Source of the DNA: Dendrolimus kikuchii
Lineage: Eukaryota; Arthropoda; Insecta; Lepidoptera; Lasiocampidae
Assembly: GCA_019925095.2 (NCBI GenBank)
Contig: CM034406.1
Span: 15,100,388 to 15,164,387 of the forward strand
Reading direction: 5' to 3'
DNA length: 64,000 nucleotides
A program made the position numbers and the translations under genes. The notes under the pieces are model-generated. The model did no database searches and had not been told where the DNA came from. It worked only from the letters and a program-made list of their open reading frames with translations. Position 1 is the stretch's first letter; each line of letters opens with the position of its first letter. This document shows, one piece after another, positions 63,736 to 64,000 of the stretch.

Positions 63736-64000
63736 GGAAAGTGAAACATCGGAGAATATACTCTCAGATAATAAATTCTTCTCTAACTTCTATTAATATA
63801 AATATAATTCCTTTAGCCTAAATCCGTTAACATATTATAATTCAAAATAAACTTCTTAAGTATCACTTTAAATTTTTCATTGCTTTAGTCTAAAAATATT
63901 ATTATCAGTTTTATTTCGGTCCAAATTGAACCTATGTTTAACCATCGGTCTTATTGACTCTTTAATCTGTGTTGCACAATGTTTGGTTTAATTATTTGAT
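63736..64000. other. No feature recognised
   Basis: AT-rich flank of the 3-kb insertion. Nothing identifiable before the window ends. Confidence 0.3.

Noticed and set aside
1..64000. CRISPR arrays, rRNA, canonical tRNA genes, bacterial promoters
   Set aside because: None seen. The tRNA-like sequences are SINE heads, and the direct repeats are transposon copies or satellites without spacer-repeat regularity.

Overview
Eukaryotic, AT-rich, intron-style genomic DNA, almost certainly from a moth or butterfly (Lepidoptera). There is no bacterial gene organisation: no operons, rRNA, tRNA genes or CRISPR. Nearly everything identifiable is a transposable element of a kind common in Lepidoptera: RTE-, R1-, CR1/jockey-like LINEs, a Penelope-like element, Helitron-like elements, mariner, MITEs, a tRNA-derived SINE and a very abundant ~300-bp A-tailed repeat. 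No host gene could be assigned with confidence. So many mostly nested elements with no genes suggest heterochromatin or a sex chromosome (W), but that is inference only.

Names used below. Fam-A: ~300-bp A-tailed SINE-like repeat (sense end ATCCGTGCAGG, A-tail after CTCCTGCAATAAA; about 18 copies). Fam-B: a second repeat whose T-rich start resembles antisense Fam-A, followed by a GGGATAGGA-like purine tract. tSINE: tRNA-derived SINE with A and B boxes. H1/H2/H3: Helitron-like elements ending in CTAG. RTE: LINE ending in (ATGT)n. MITE-M: ~150-bp palindromic MITE. Repeats C, D, E, F: unclassified dispersed pairs or triplets.

Layout. 0-9 kb: Fam-A, tSINE, Helitron and CR1-like fragments, a mariner relic and a truncated RTE copy. 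9-24 kb: a hyper-palindromic MITE (10.5 kb), a strongly rearranged Fam-A mosaic (12.1-12.5 kb), a Penelope fragment, a retroelement endonuclease-like relic (15.4 kb), an R1-like relic with an in-frame tandem duplication (16.6-17.1 kb) and a joined H1+H2 pair (18.8-19.6 kb). 24.97-28.18 kb: one apparently full-length RTE LINE, flanked by a 9-bp target-site duplication (TSD) and broken by a single frameshift. This is the only near-intact autonomous element; five short copies lie elsewhere, the smallest only ~21 bp. 29-46 kb: dense Fam-A, Fam-B, CR1-like, R1-like and Helitron-like fragments, many nested. 46-57 kb: a jockey/CR1-like LINE end, a tSINE carrying a 156-bp LTR-like insertion, a 350-bp MITE with 46-bp inverted repeats, a BovB-type RTE relic and a possible solo LTR. 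57.4-58.3 kb: a 5'-truncated Penelope-like element with 157-bp identical inverted termini containing a hammerhead-like fold, flanked by a 14-bp TSD.

60.64-63.74 kb is the most unusual object: a ~3.07-kb insertion with poly-T at one end and a 13-bp TSD, so apparently retrotransposed. It has no credible protein. It consists of AT-rich spacers carrying GC-rich hairpins (at least six), with a six-unit ~263-bp tandem array in the middle. I do not recognise it.

No functional pathway joins these elements. The relationship visible is parasitic: LINE-type machinery plausibly mobilised the short non-autonomous repeats, and successive insertions record their relative ages.
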